Positions 22,511 through 33,420 of a DNA stretch of 64,000 nucleotides are shown here, one piece after another (position 1 is the stretch's first letter; every line of letters begins with the position of its first letter). The stretch covers positions 62,001 through 126,000 of the forward strand of contig JAMJFZ010001133.1 of assembly GCA_026225945.1 (NCBI GenBank), in the 5' to 3' direction. The notes under the pieces were generated by a model that made no database searches, was not told the origin of the DNA, and was given only the letters and a program-made list of their open reading frames with translations. This stretch comes from Cricetomys ansorgei (taxonomy: Eukaryota; Chordata; Mammalia; Rodentia; Nesomyidae). Position numbers and translations under genes: made by a program.

Positions 22511-22581
22511 AAGTCATTAACATGGTGTGGTTTTTACAGTTTTTACATAAATAAACATGAAGTCATTACACGGTGTGGTTT
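22511..22581 (+). repeat. Direct duplication, 49-bp period
   Basis: 'aagtcattaacatggtgtgg' at 22511 recurs as 'aagtcattacacggtgtgg' at 22560, both followed by 'ttt'. A local tandem duplication with two or three mismatches. Confidence 0.75.
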
Positions 22582-23385
22582 GAAGGTATCTGTAAAAGCA
22601 GGCTCTTTTTGCCTCATCCTTTCCTCTTACCCAGTGGCTGTGTGTCTGTTCACGTCTCCTTCCCCCTGGGGAAGCTGTAGTACTTCCGTGGTAAAATTAA
22701 AAAAAAAAATAGATCTTCATGTTTTGGCCACAGTTTGATAGCACACTGCTTACGGAAAGTCATTTGGGCAGAACATGAAGCTCAGGGACCTGCCTACCCC
22801 CCATCACCTGAGCTGCTTTAGGCTGCTGGACATGCCTTCTGCACCATACACTCAGGTGAAGATAGTGACTTTGAGTCTGAGTGGTGTGAAGTGAGGCAAA
22901 GGGAGTGGGCTGGGCTGTGTCCACACCACAGCTGGAACACCACCTCCTTGATGCTGAGAGGACCCTTGGCTGCACCAGCTCTGGACTACTCAAAAGTTGT
23001 CCATTGTCAGCCCTCCTTCCCACCTGCTAGCTCTCTCAGGCAATCTAGTCGTTCGATTTAGCTTGCAAACAAAATGACTTCCACGATTAATGCTCATATA
23101 ATCTGGGGGTGAAGGGGTCAGGGGGTTAGTGCTTTGGTCAGGTTTGGGAACTTGTTGAGGTTTTGAATGGTTTACTTTCTGACTTTTAACCACCTCCCAG
23201 CAGGATGGAACAGCTCACTTCCCTTTTTAGACCATCCCGAGTCTAGATGAACTTATCTCCAAGATGGAGTGTTTTATCTGGGAGTGCATTCTGACATGGC
23301 ACCACTTTCTTGACAAAGGTGTTAGAAGTAGGAAGAGCCAAACAAAATAAAACAGAATAGGAAAGACCCACTGGGATGGAAGGTT
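22582..23385. other. No supported feature
   Basis: Unique-looking sequence; frames of 67-87 codons only. Confidence 0.4.
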
Positions 23386-23792
23386 TTCACTGTCAGTTTG
23401 ACTCTGACCTACCTGATAAATGAGTCTCAATGAGGGATTGCCCAGATCAGATTGGCCCGTGGGCATGTCTGCTGGGGACTGTCTTGATTGATCATTGCTA
23501 TGGAAAGACCTAGTTTAAAAAATGAGTGGCACTAACCTCTGCTTTTGTGTCTGGACCATACGAGAGTAGAGAAAGCAAGCTGAGTGCTAAGCGTCCATTC
23601 ATTCTTACCCTGCTCTTAACCACGGATGCCATGAGCATAGCTCTCTCAATCCTGTGATGATGTGATGCGGCTGCTCTTCAATAATGAACTGCAACTTGGA
23701 ACTAGGAGTCAAATTAAACTATCTCCCCTAAGTTGCTTTTTTGTTAAGGTAATTTTTTTCTTTCATCAGTAACAGAGATGAAACTAGGACGC
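23386..23792 (+). mobile_element. MT-type ERVL-MaLR solo LTR, diverged
   Basis: 'gtcagtttgactctgaccta', 'tgcccagatcagattggccc', 'gtgggcatgtctgctgggga', 'cttgattgatcattgctatg', 'ataatgaactgcaacttgga', 'gagtcaaattaaactatctc' and 'aagttgcttttttgtt'. Same order as the other MT LTRs. Confidence 0.75.
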
Positions 23793-24731
23793 ATACTAAC
23801 TTAGAGTTCTAAGCAGAGTGGCTGTGTAGAGCGCAAGTGATCTGGAAGAGAAAAATTCACAGGTAATGGAGGTCTTCAGACATTCTTGGATGGAGGGAAG
23901 AAAAATCAACTGTGAAGTCAGATCAGAGAACCGAGCTCAGAGGGACAGACAGCACTGTAACACTCGGTCTCATACCCTACCAGGGCCTTTGCCAGAACAT
24001 AAAACATGTAGTCATAATTTCCTTTGATGGTTCCAAGCTCTCTGTGAGGTGGAGTCCAGTCTCGTTCTGTACTAACCCAGTGTCTCAGCCAGCTGCTGTT
24101 TTTAAATGCATCGTTTTATTGGTGTCCCTTAGATATATGCTAGCAGTTGTGGCGTTTGGTCTGATTGAAGGGAAGGATAGCTTACCCGTCAGTAATGGTG
24201 ACACTCTTTTTCCTGTGAAAAGTTAAGACTTAGACCGAGAAGAAAGCTTGAATTTTCTTGCAAGCCAGACAATCTGTCACAGGAGCAGAGACAGGGATGG
24301 ACCTCACCTCTAAACCTGGACCTTAAAAACACTTATTAATTACTTTATGAAATGGAACGCAGAGAAAAAAAGCAGCTCTGCGGCTTCTGCTTGGCTGGAT
24401 TCTGAATTGTTTTTATTGGCAAGAGTTTTGAGTGGCTGGAAGGTGGCCGTTAACACAGCCACAGAAGGAGCTGACTGGGTGATTATAAGATTAACACCCT
24501 GGGTCACGGTAAGTGTGTCAAAACCTCACTCTTACCTGTTGGTGGGAAACACCAGCAGAAGTGGAAATGTTACAGATTCAGGCTGGTTTCTGACACAGCG
24601 GTGTGCTTTGGGACGCTTCAGTCTTTCAAACGCCCACACTGGCTACCGAATTTAGCTGGTGGTTTAAGGAATTCATGTTTTATTCAACAGTGGCATTTCA
24701 GTAGTGGAGGATTTATAAGGATGGTACTCAG
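23793..24731. other. No supported feature
   Basis: Unique-looking. Opposed donor-like sites lie close together: 'acg/gtaagtg' on + at about 24508, and the reverse of 'cttacctg' on the minus strand at about 24532-24537. Neither has a good acceptor. Confidence 0.4.
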
Positions 24732-25082
24732 GGCTGGAATGGTAGCTCAGCTGGAGACAGGGGTGGCCATGCAGGGATGAGGAGCTGAGTCTGAATCCCC
24801 AGGACCCATGTCAAAAGTTGGGTTTAATGATGTATACCTGTGATCTCAGACTAAGGGAGGCAAACCCAGGAGGGTATCTGGAGCTTGCTGGCCAGCTAGC
24901 CTGATCTGATTGATGGACTCCATGTTCAGTGAGAGGCCTTGTTTCAAAGAATAACGTGGAGATCAATTGAGGAAGACCTCCAATGGCAACCAGTGGCCTC
25001 CATGGACACGAGCAACACACTCATGCACACACCGACAGGAACAGGTACACACATCATACACATGCACATGCACATATTCACA
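24732..25082 (+). mobile_element. RSINE1-type SINE
   Basis: 'gggctggaatggtagctcag', 'gagtctgaatccccaggacc', 'ggcaaacccaggagggtatc', 'gctggccagctagcctgatc', 'ttcagtgagaggccttgttt', 'ggcaaccagtggcctccatg', then a tail of cacac and catac words. The full RSINE1 order is visible. Confidence 0.85.
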
Positions 25083-26069
25083 AGGAACTGTACATGACAG
25101 TCATCCTCAGTTTGAATGACCACATATTGTATGGTCAGGAGTAGCTAATACGATGCCATTTATTTTATAAATATGTTTATTTATTTACTGATTTCACAAT
25201 TCTTTATCTCAATGAATGGAAAATCTATTTTACGTGCTAAAATGTTTGTGGCTCTAAAACTGAAAAGTACTAGCCTAGGAAGCTGGCCTAGGAAGTTCCC
25301 ATGCAATAAGCTCTTCATTTTTAATCAGCTGGGGATTAGGGAATCACTCTTGGGTGTCGTATGTGAGAGTCCATTAAATAAATACAAAACTAAAATATTA
25401 GCAACAAATGAACTGTTAAAACTTTTCTCTGTGTTCACAATCAGAAATGATGACCCTATATATTGAGTCAATCATTCTTCTAGTTGAGTTCTGTTTGGGG
25501 AAAAAAAAATGTAAAAATTAAAAATGATAGAACAAGGAGCAATTTTAAAGTGTTCCGAACCAGGAAGTCTTGCATCACATAAGCAAGTGAGAGAAAATGT
25601 ATACACACTATTTCTCTGAGGGATTTCATGTAGGTTGGCCTCATTGAGGCTCGTGGATTTATATGCATACAAGAGGCCCGTGGTCAACCTCAGGTACCGT
25701 TCTGCTATCTGGCAGAGGATCCTCTTGGGGATAGAATGCTTATCTAGGGCAGTCCAGGGTCAACTCAGGGATTCCAAGGCCTCGGGACTGTGGTAGGGAG
25801 CCTTAGAGAACCAGCAGAAGAGGGAGTAGAGGAGGAAGACAGCATGGCTTCAGATATAGTTAGAAGTGCTTAACCCAAGACCGGTTAGTCTCCAGATAAA
25901 GGCTTCTGTTGTGGCCTGTGACCCTGAAGGTGAAGGTTTGCTGGATAGAGAACAATTCCTACCTGTGTACTTTTCTTAACCATGCAAGACATTCCCAAGT
26001 AGTTTTGTAACTTATTAGACATGTATTCTGTATGTGAAATGGCTATTCATGATTTCTTTTAGGGGTTGT
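25083..26069. other. No supported feature
   Basis: AT-rich, unique-looking sequence. Confidence 0.4.
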
Positions 26070-26150
26070 CATTTTGGAGACGGCCTCATGTATTCTAGGC
26101 TGGAACTTGCTAGGTAGCTGAGGCTGTCTTGAAGTCAGGATTTTCTTATT
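26070..26150 (-). mobile_element. B1-like fragment, reversed
   Basis: 'gagacggcctcatgtattct', 'aggctggaacttgctaggta' and 'gctgaggctgtcttgaagtc' resemble a reversed, very diverged B1/proto-B1 fragment. Confidence 0.5.
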
Positions 26151-28469
26151 CTCATGAAGACTCATAACCTCCCTCTTTGTGACTGGGTTAGCTTAAACAA
26201 TTAATAGTCCCAAGAAAGTGTCCAAATTTGTGCTACTGGTTTATTGACTGAGAGTCTGAAACATTCTTTACAGAATTCACAGAACGCCTGTCAGAGGCAA
26301 TAGGGTCATCTTCTCAAGCTTATGCTGAAAATTCAACATAGAATCGCCCCACTCAGATCAATGGTTCCTCAAATGAATAATGAGAAATAATATTAACAAA
26401 ACCCATAGTGGGAGGAAATAGGCTCAGGGTGGAAAGACTTTAAATTCTGTCATTTCTGTCTTTAACTCCAAGCTTACACCTTCAATATTCTCAACCGTAA
26501 GCTGGGGAAGTCACAATGTATTGATGCATCTCACAGCCCAACTTGTCATTCGGGATGGGGACCCTGCCTGAGTGAGAGCACCGAGGTGCGTTAGCAAGCT
26601 GTACTGTGAAAACGGGGCTTTTCCATCCCTGATGCCACAGGCCCTCACCTACCCCCAAATGATCAGAGTTTGGTTATGCAGAGAAACAAAGAGGGGTTTG
26701 GAAAATCGGACTTAAAGGGCACACTTCTTGGATAATGAAATAAAAAAGAAGGGAGGGGAATCTAAGAAATTACTTTCTGGAGTATTATTTCCCTTGTGAT
26801 TGCGTCACAGAGTGGCCGGCGCACTGAGGATTTAACCCTGTGGGATCACTGACAGCTGACTTTCCTGTCGGATCTGGGGACTGGATAGGAAGTGAATGAG
26901 CTTTCGCCTTCGAAGAATTAAAAGCCGAAAGAATTTTTTTAAAAATAAAAAGGCAGTTGTTGTGAAAACAGATGGGAAATAACTGGGAAACTAGCGGGGA
27001 AAGGAACGTAGACTGAAAGAGGAAGCAGGTATGGAAGCCATTAGGTGGAGAAGACACATCGAACGCAGGGCCCGCAGGAGGGACATGACACGGCTCTGGG
27101 GCTTGGGGTGCAGGATAGCATGAGGCAACTTGCCAAAGAAGACAGGTCAAACACAAGTCAGCATGGGACAGAGCCAGAACCCCAGGCTTTCCCTCCACAC
27201 ACCCCTGTTCTGGAGAGCGTGATTCCATTTTGGGGAAAGAAACCTCTCTGTTATTCTGAGCACATTCTAATGATCTGCATCCCAGGGTCAGGTTACGTTT
27301 TAATGGAAGTCAACTCGGAGCCTTCTCCAGTGACAAGAAAGTGTTTTCTTTCACTCTGAGGTTCAGCAGTTTTTCCACAGTATCAGGGCAGCCTTTTTAT
27401 TACCAGAAACGTGGGTCTTATTTGTGGTCATCAGCCATGGCAAGACTCCCACAGAAGCCGATGGGAGTTGTGGTTCAAGTTAACCTTGGTGAATAATTTT
27501 ATTTTTATTTTTTTCAAAACAAGGTTTGGAATATGAAACAGTCCAACTTATTTTGCTGAGTGTACGTTGCTTTTGGTTCCCGTGAAAACACTCACCACAA
27601 ACAGGAGATAGCAGATAGCCTTACCTCTCTCTTAGGTATTCAGTGCAGTTCAGGAAATCCTGAATAGCCATCATTTCTTCCTTAAAGGGAAAGCCGCCAA
27701 ACTCTAGCGAGCTTTGATTATGGCCCTAGAACCTCTCTCCTCGTTGTTCAACTGGGGTTTTCTGTTACGGTGTATTGTTCCAAGGACTCTTTCAATCACT
27801 TGTTCACTGCTCAGCCCCGTTTTCCCCTGAAAAAATAAGTTGAAAGAGAGCAGTTTTTAAAACATGACTCCAATATATGAAATGTCTCTTAAATAATTTT
27901 GCTATGGGTTTATATCAAATAATCAACATTGCTGCTTATATGGGAAAGTTCCGGCGGCATCTCCGTGACTTGTGTGGGAAGCTGACACATCGCGCTTGGG
28001 TACTACAGACCATCCGACTCCCTGTTCATTCGCTTTGCAATGCTCACCACTTTTTACCATCCTTTTCTTTTCAGAGTCTTTGCAAATTTGGATGCTATAA
28101 AGGGAACACAGGGGAAGGCTACTGTCTCACTGAAGTCATTCAGGGCAGAGAGAATTTATAGCTTACCACTCTGAAAATTTCTCAGAAGAGGCATCTTAAG
28201 TGTGATTGGACTCATCCAAGTCACTTCCTGGTGGAGAGACATTAACAGCGTCAAGTCATCCCATACAGTGGCCATTTCCTTCTCCTAAAACCATGACCTG
28301 AGTTTGGTGTAGTCAATATATTACTGGCTGAGTTCTTACACCTGAGTCTGTACTTTCCCCTTGTCTTTAATTACATTCTTTTTGCCTCATGTCTCTACCC
28401 CTTATGGTATGGGTGGTTTGGTTTTATGATGCCATTTCCAGAAGGCAAATCTCTGTGCAACCATTTAAA
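26151..28469. other. Repeat-poor unique stretch
   Basis: About 2.3 kb with no recognised transposon, unusual for this window. A minus-strand frame of 147 codons (26785-27228) is the longest here and has an excellent minus acceptor inside it at about 27011. A minus donor (reverse of 'ccttac') sits at 27619-27624. These could be conserved non-coding sequence or pseudo-exons. Confidence 0.4.
27625..27712 (-). other. Candidate minus-strand exon end with strong donor (speculative)
   Basis: On the minus strand the sequence ends 'agagag' before GTAAGG. The frame reads LEFGGFPFKEEMMAIQDF and continues LNCTEYLRER to the donor. It is open for about 32 codons back to an in-frame stop, with two adjacent ATG codons in a purine-at-minus-3 context. 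No polypyrimidine acceptor is visible, so if real it would be a first coding exon. The peptide matches no family I recognise. A chance frame is likely. Confidence 0.15.
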
Positions 28470-28602
28470 GTACAGGCCTGTCAACCATCATCTGCTTTTA
28501 AATAAAGTTTTATTGGGATGGAATTGACTCCTTTAGTGACTGGCTGCATCCTTGTGGCAATAGCACAATGGAATAGTTGACAAAAACTGTGGGATGCACA
28601 AG
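28470..28602 (+). mobile_element. hAT-Charlie (MER1-group) DNA transposon fragment
   Basis: 'taaataaagttttattggga', followed by 'gtgactggctgcatccttgt' and 'ggaatagttgacaaaaactg', resembles the widespread hAT-derived segment carrying 'aaataaagttttattgg', 'ggctgc' and 'gttgagtagttg'. It is cut on the right by the L1 piece. Confidence 0.5.
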
Positions 28603-29745
28603 GCCTTCACCGCTCAAACCTGCTAAAGAACCAGGCAGGCACCGCACCTGCAGAAGACTTGGTTCTGTTTCTACAACCCACTCCTCTGTATCCCCTTACC
28701 CACTCCTCAAGCCCTGCCAACCCAGCTTCCAAGCCCTGAGGATAGCCCCCAGTTGCCATCACAGCCCACACCATAGGAAGAACCAGTTCAGATGATGCCA
28801 GCCAGCTGGAAGAACAGCACAGGCCAGGCCAGCCAGCCAGAAGAACAGTTGCCAAGTCTCAGCCTCAACTCAGACAGAGATTCCTAGCTGGACTAGAGGC
28901 CATGTTGGCCACCAGAGGTCCAGTTCCCACCTCAGGCAGTGACCCCAGGCTTAACAAGAGGCCACAAAGAACAGAAGACTAGAGAAGAAAAAGAAACCAA
29001 GGAACAAAACACTCATCCAATAAAGACAAACCCAGAAATTCAACACCTAAACCTATAATCACCCTAAATCCAGATGCCTAAACGCCAGAGTAAGAGCACA
29101 ATAACAAGGACCAGGGCAATATGTCACCAAGGGCCCAATAGTCCTACTATAACAAGCCCTGAACACTCTGACATAGCCAAAGCCAAGGAAAAAAAATCTT
29201 AAAACCAACTTTATGAAGATAATACAGGCTCTTAAATAGAAAATGAATAAATCCCTCAAAGCAATAGATGAAAAGACAGACAAACAATGGGAAGAATTGA
29301 GTAAATCCATTAAAGAAACCCAGAAAAATACAAACAAACAATTAGAAGAAATGAATAAATCCCTTAAAGAAAGCTAAGAAAAAACAAGCACACAGTTGAA
29401 AGAAATGAACAAAACTGTTCAAGACTTGAAAATGGAAATAGAAGCCATAAAAAAAAAAAAAAATATGAACCAAGGGAATTTTGGAAATAAAAAATCTAAA
29501 AAAGCAACAGAATACAAGGGACAGAAAAGAGAGTCTCAAAAGATGAAGGTTCCACAGAAGAAAGAAATACATCAGTAAAAGAAAATATCAAATCCAAAAA
29601 CAAAAACAAAGCAACAAGAAAACCAACCAAAACCAAAGTAAAGCAAACCAAACCGAAACAAAAACGCTCCTGACACAAAGCATCCAGAAAATCTGTGCTA
29701 CAATGAAAAGACCAAACCTAAGAACAATAAGAACAGGGGAGGGAG
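28603..29745 (+). mobile_element. L1 5' fragment: 5' UTR and ORF1 N-terminal half, decayed
   Basis: The 5' UTR-like sequence leads to an ORF1-type start at 29074 (MPKRQSKSTITRTR). The frame stays open for 42 codons and stops at 29200, just after an A8 run, where a frameshift is likely. Further on, coiled-coil-type ORF1 sequence is recognisable (MKEMNKTVQDLKMEIEAIKK, frame opening at 29396). The last part resembles the ORF1 segment around 'ctgacacaaagcatccagaa'. A-run slippage and stops make it a dead copy. L1 ORF1 normally encodes the RNA-binding chaperone of the retrotransposon. The ORF2 and 3' parts do not follow in this orientation. Confidence 0.85.
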
Positions 29746-30445
29746 ATTTCCTGTGTCTGCTGTTATGTCCCCTTTTCGTTTCTGATTCTGTTAATTTGTA
29801 TATTCTCTTTCCTTTATATAATTAATTAAATTCTGTAATTAGGTCTCCTTTAATCCTTTCTCATTTAATTAGTTTGGATAAGTGTTTATCTTGTTAATTT
29901 TCTCAATTAATCAACTCTTTGTTTCACTGATTCTTCTTATTGTTCTCTTTATTTCTATTTTATTGATTGCAGCCCCCAGCTTGATTATTTCTTGCCATCT
30001 ACTCCTCTTGGGTATACTTATTTCTTTTTGTTCTAGTGCTTTCAGATGTGCTGTTAATCTGCTAGCATGTGATAGCTCTACTTTTTTTTGTAGGCATTCT
30101 GTGTTATGAATATTCCTGTTTCATTGTGTCCCATAAGTTTAGGTATGTTGTAGATTCACTTTCATTGATTTCCAAAAAGTCTTTAATTTCTTTATTTCTG
30201 TCTTGACTCAGTAGTCATTCAGTAGAGAATGGTTCAGTTTCTATGAATTTGTAGGCTGTTGTTGTTGAATCCAGTTTTAATTCATGGTGGTCTGATAGGA
30301 TGCAGGGTGTTATTTTCAATTTTCTTGTATCTATTGAAACTTGCTTTGTATCTGAGTACAATATCTCAGGTCAATTTTGGAGAATGTTCTGTGAAGTGGT
30401 GAGAAGGAGGTGCATTCTTTTGTGTGTGAGTGAAACGTTTTGTAG
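29746..30445 (-). mobile_element. L1 ORF2 fragment, reversed
   Basis: In reverse this is L1 ORF2 from the endonuclease/RT linker region, recognisable by 'catggtggtctgataggatg', 'caattttcttgtatctattg', 'ggtcaattttggagaatgtt' and 'gagaaggaggtgcattcttt'. Both ends are truncated and no poly-A is seen. It abuts the forward ORF1 piece, so the two are separate or rearranged insertions. Confidence 0.8.
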
Positions 30446-30651
30446 ATGCTGGGGGAGAACTGTCGCCTATGGTCTTCCTAAGCTATGGACCCTGTGCACA
30501 GTGATACTGGATGGCCAGTATCATGAGCTCACCAGTGAACTCAAAGCATGTCTGTTACGGGACTAACTTACTGCTTTCTGTTTGGATTTGATGCCCATCC
30601 ATAGGAGGGAAGTCATGTTTGGTAATATAAACTCTGTAGTAGTCAGGGTGC

Positions 30652-30972
30652 TGTGACGGCTCACCAAGAGACAAGGAGGCATTTTCATAAATGCAGACTC
30701 TGCTAGACCTCAGCAGAGGGAGCCACCATCCTGGCCAGCGCCATACTCTATCCACGGTGGAACCCCGAGCATCTGAGCTCAGGTGTTTTTATTCTTTCAG
30801 AACTCCTCAGGTATTCTACTGATAGCACGTGCAGATCATTAGCAATTAATCAACCTCCACAGAAATCCAGCACCTGCAAACAATACAAAGCATCAAGGTT
30901 TATGCATCCCTTTTTCCAACAGTGCACAAAACTAGTTATTTTAAACACAACTAAAAATAAACCTCCACAACA
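30652..30972 (-). mobile_element. Solo LTR, ~321 bp, copy A
   Basis: On the minus strand it runs from TGTTGTGG to GAGCCGTCACA, giving TG..CA ends. It carries AATAAA (plus-strand TTTATT at 30788-30793) about 136 bases before its 3' end, a layout fitting U3-R-U5. It is homologous over its whole length to 36240-36559, shared blocks including 'cagacctcagcagaggga', 'gtggaaccccgagc', 'tctactgatagcacgtgcag' and 'aacacaactaaaaataaac'. Class is probably an ERV LTR (ERVK- or IAP-like by layout). No internal retroviral genes are present. Confidence 0.65.
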
Positions 30973-31494
30973 AACTCAATCAAAAGCCTGTGGCTAGGGA
31001 GGTCATAGGCTTTCGTGAGGAAGCAACTGCTGTTGCTTTGCTAAATTGACATTGTGTACCTATCAGAATCCTCAAAGTGTTTGACACTCATTCTTTACTA
31101 TCTCGTATTCTGTTAATCTTTCCTGCTGTGTTCGTCTGTTCTCTGCCAGCGACATCAGGTGCAAAATACATCTCTTAGTTTCTAGTCAACACCTGTATGA
31201 TCTGAATGCAGTCAGAATACATCCCTTAAAAACACATGTGCTGGAAGGTTGGTGTGTGAAAATTCCTTCCCTGGGGAGATATTACAAAACAAACAAACTC
31301 TACCCCTTCTTCATAAGGTCCCAGTGACAATCTAAAGTTTGACTCTGCCAAAGTATGCCCTGAGGAAAACAATGAGTTCAAAAGGCTCATGTACATGGGG
31401 GAGAGGTCACAGGCAGGAACAGGGGTGACCCTAAGCAACTGTGCCAGCAGGTTTTCTTCTCCCAGAATGGCTGATGGCTCCCCGCATGGTCATA
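30973..31494. other. No confident feature
   Basis: Could include a bit of retroviral internal sequence upstream (minus-sense) of copy A, but no purine tract precedes the LTR, so this is not supported. Confidence 0.3.
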
Positions 31495-31499
31495 GATGG

Positions 31500-31830
31500 T
31501 GTGGTGGTTTGAATGAAATGAAAATGGTTTGTATTGGCTCATATGTATGAATACTTGGTCCCTAGTTGGTGAACTGTTTGGGATGGCGTAGGAACTATGG
31601 TCTTGTTGAAGGAAGGGTGTAACTGAGGGTGAGCCTTGAGGTTTCAAGTGTGCTCTGTCTGCCTCCTACTTTTGGATCAAAAATATGAGCTCTCGGCTGT
31701 GCCTGCCACCATGCCTTTGCTCTGTTATCATGGACTCTATCCCTCTGAAACTGTAAGTCCAATTAAATGCTTTGTATAAGTTGTCTTGGTCATGGTGTTA
31801 TGTCACAGCAATAGAAAAGTAACTAAGACA
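31500..31830 (+). mobile_element. Complete MaLR-like solo LTR with 5-bp target duplication
   Basis: It starts TGTGGTGGTTTGAATG and ends AACTAAGACA, with 'gtaagtccaattaaatg' and 'cttggtcatggtgttatgtc' near the 3' end. It is flanked by GATGG (31495-31499) and GACGG (31831-31835), a 5-bp duplication typical of ERVL/MaLR integration. I cannot fix the family name (MT/ORR1 or URR1-like). Confidence 0.8.
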
Positions 31831-31858
31831 GACGGAGTTCCCTTCAATACACCTTTCC

Positions 31859-31863
<5 letters not shown>

Positions 31864-31904
<41 letters not shown>
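31864..31904 (+). repeat. (GT)n microsatellite, 20 units
   Basis: Pure GT run just downstream of the LTR's target duplication. Confidence 0.97.
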
Positions 31905-31908
<4 letters not shown>

Positions 31909-32119
31909 TCTCAGACCCTGAGAGTATATATAAGTATGTGTAATTATGGTAGATTTGGATACAAACGGTTAAGAAAAGCAGCTGGAATCTCAGTAAAGTG
32001 TCAAGTGACCCTCTGTATCCTCTTCGTTAATGAGGGAATGTCAAGAGTCAACAAACTCTATAGTGACTGACTCACAAGCAGACACAGCCAGCATGATGAA
32101 GATGGCAACTGTTTTGCTC

Positions 32120-32513
32120 GGAGGACCACGCTCTACTACAGTCTTTGAGGTCATGGTACTGAGGTGGAAGAGGCTTTTGAGAGAGGGATCTAGTGAAAGG
32201 GATCTCTGTAACTCCTCTGAGACTCTGGCTAGCCTTTGCCAGTTATTTGCTGAGAAAGCAGGTTGTTACAAAATCAGTGCCCTGACTTGGGTCTCTTGCT
32301 CCCCAAGTCATCATATAATTGCTCCTGTTTGTGTAGACCCATGCTGCCATGTTGTGATGGAGCCAGAAGGCCCTCACTAGAGCTGAGCTCTCACTAAAAG
32401 CCAAGACCATGCTCCTGCGTGTCTAGAAGTGTGAGCTGAACAAGCCTCTTTTCTTTATATACCAACCACCATCAGAGTTTTGTTACAGTGGCAGAAGATA
32501 AAAGAGCACAGTA
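32120..32513 (+). mobile_element. MaLR/MST-type LTR, diverged
   Basis: 'ccatgctgccatgttgtgat', 'gtgagctgaacaagcctctt', 'ttctttatataccaaccacc' and 'gttttgttacagtggcagaa' follow the 3' half of MaLR LTRs. The 5' boundary is uncertain. Confidence 0.55.
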
Positions 32514-32929
32514 CCCACAGTGACTACGTAGCCTTTCATTAATTCACCAGGGGAAGATGATATATTTTATAATTCTAAAGATCTTTATTCTTTTTTCATG
32601 CTACTGAGAATATCTTGGGGATTGTAGACAGCTGACAGCTAGTATCAGTGCAACCTGATGATCAGAAATCCTAGCTAAACCCTGTTCTTCTAGTCAGATA
32701 GCCCACTGAATTTTGAGGAATGTCTTTAAAATTCATTCAGTGTTCTTCAACTTCAAAAATACACTCCGATTTTCTTGATTCTTAGCAAACTCTCTTGCTT
32801 TATACATTATAAAAAGAAATTCATCTAAATTGGCCATCACCAACTGTATAGATCTGTTTACACGAACCATTGTTTATGAATATTTTTCCTGGAGGAAAAT
32901 GCAAGTAACACATTAAGTAAGACTGTGAA
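32514..32929. other. No supported feature
   Basis: AT-rich unique-looking sequence. Confidence 0.4.
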
Positions 32930-33125
32930 CTTGGACCATGAGTTGGCCCCCTGGCACAAATAAAGCATTTGCTTCAAAACTAGTGACCTGAGTTCCCTTC
33001 CTAGGGTCCACACGGTGGAAGGAGAGATTTGAGTCCCATAAATTGTTCTCTGACCTTGCCACAAATACTGGTATGTACATGCTCACATGCACACACGAAC
33101 AAATACACAATAAATAATTTTAAAA
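32930..33125 (+). mobile_element. B3/RSINE1-like SINE
   Basis: 'gacctgagttcccttcctag', 'ggtccacacggtggaaggag', 'aaattgttctctgaccttgc', 'tgctcacatgcacacac', then 'caataaataattttaaaaat'. Forward order, near full length. Confidence 0.75.
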
Positions 33126-33380
33126 ATTACTTAGCACATTGACTTTAATACATGAACCCTAACATGTCTAGAGCAACACTTCATTTTTACTCTATATTAT
33201 GGTTTATTTCCTGAACTGAGAGAAACCTGCGTAGTTAATTGTAGTTCCTCCACCAGTTTTCTAGGAGTGGGAAGCGCTGTGGGTATTTCCATGTGACTGT
33301 CTTGAAGAGACTGAGTTCACTGTACAGCTTGGCCAGCTTAATGGTGCTTGAGTTGTCATGGGAAAAGAGCATAGAAAATA

Positions 33381-33382
<2 letters not shown>
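33126..33382. other. No supported feature
   Basis: Unique-looking sequence. Confidence 0.35.

Positions 33383-33417
<35 letters not shown>
33383..33417 (+). repeat. (GA)n microsatellite, 17 units
   Basis: Pure GA run. The minus-strand frame through it shows only alternating S/L. Confidence 0.97.

Positions 33418-33420
<3 letters not shown>

Noticed and set aside
26785..27228. 147-codon minus-strand frame
   Set aside because: No recognisable domain and low-complexity segments. It is kept only as part of a note on splice-like signals.
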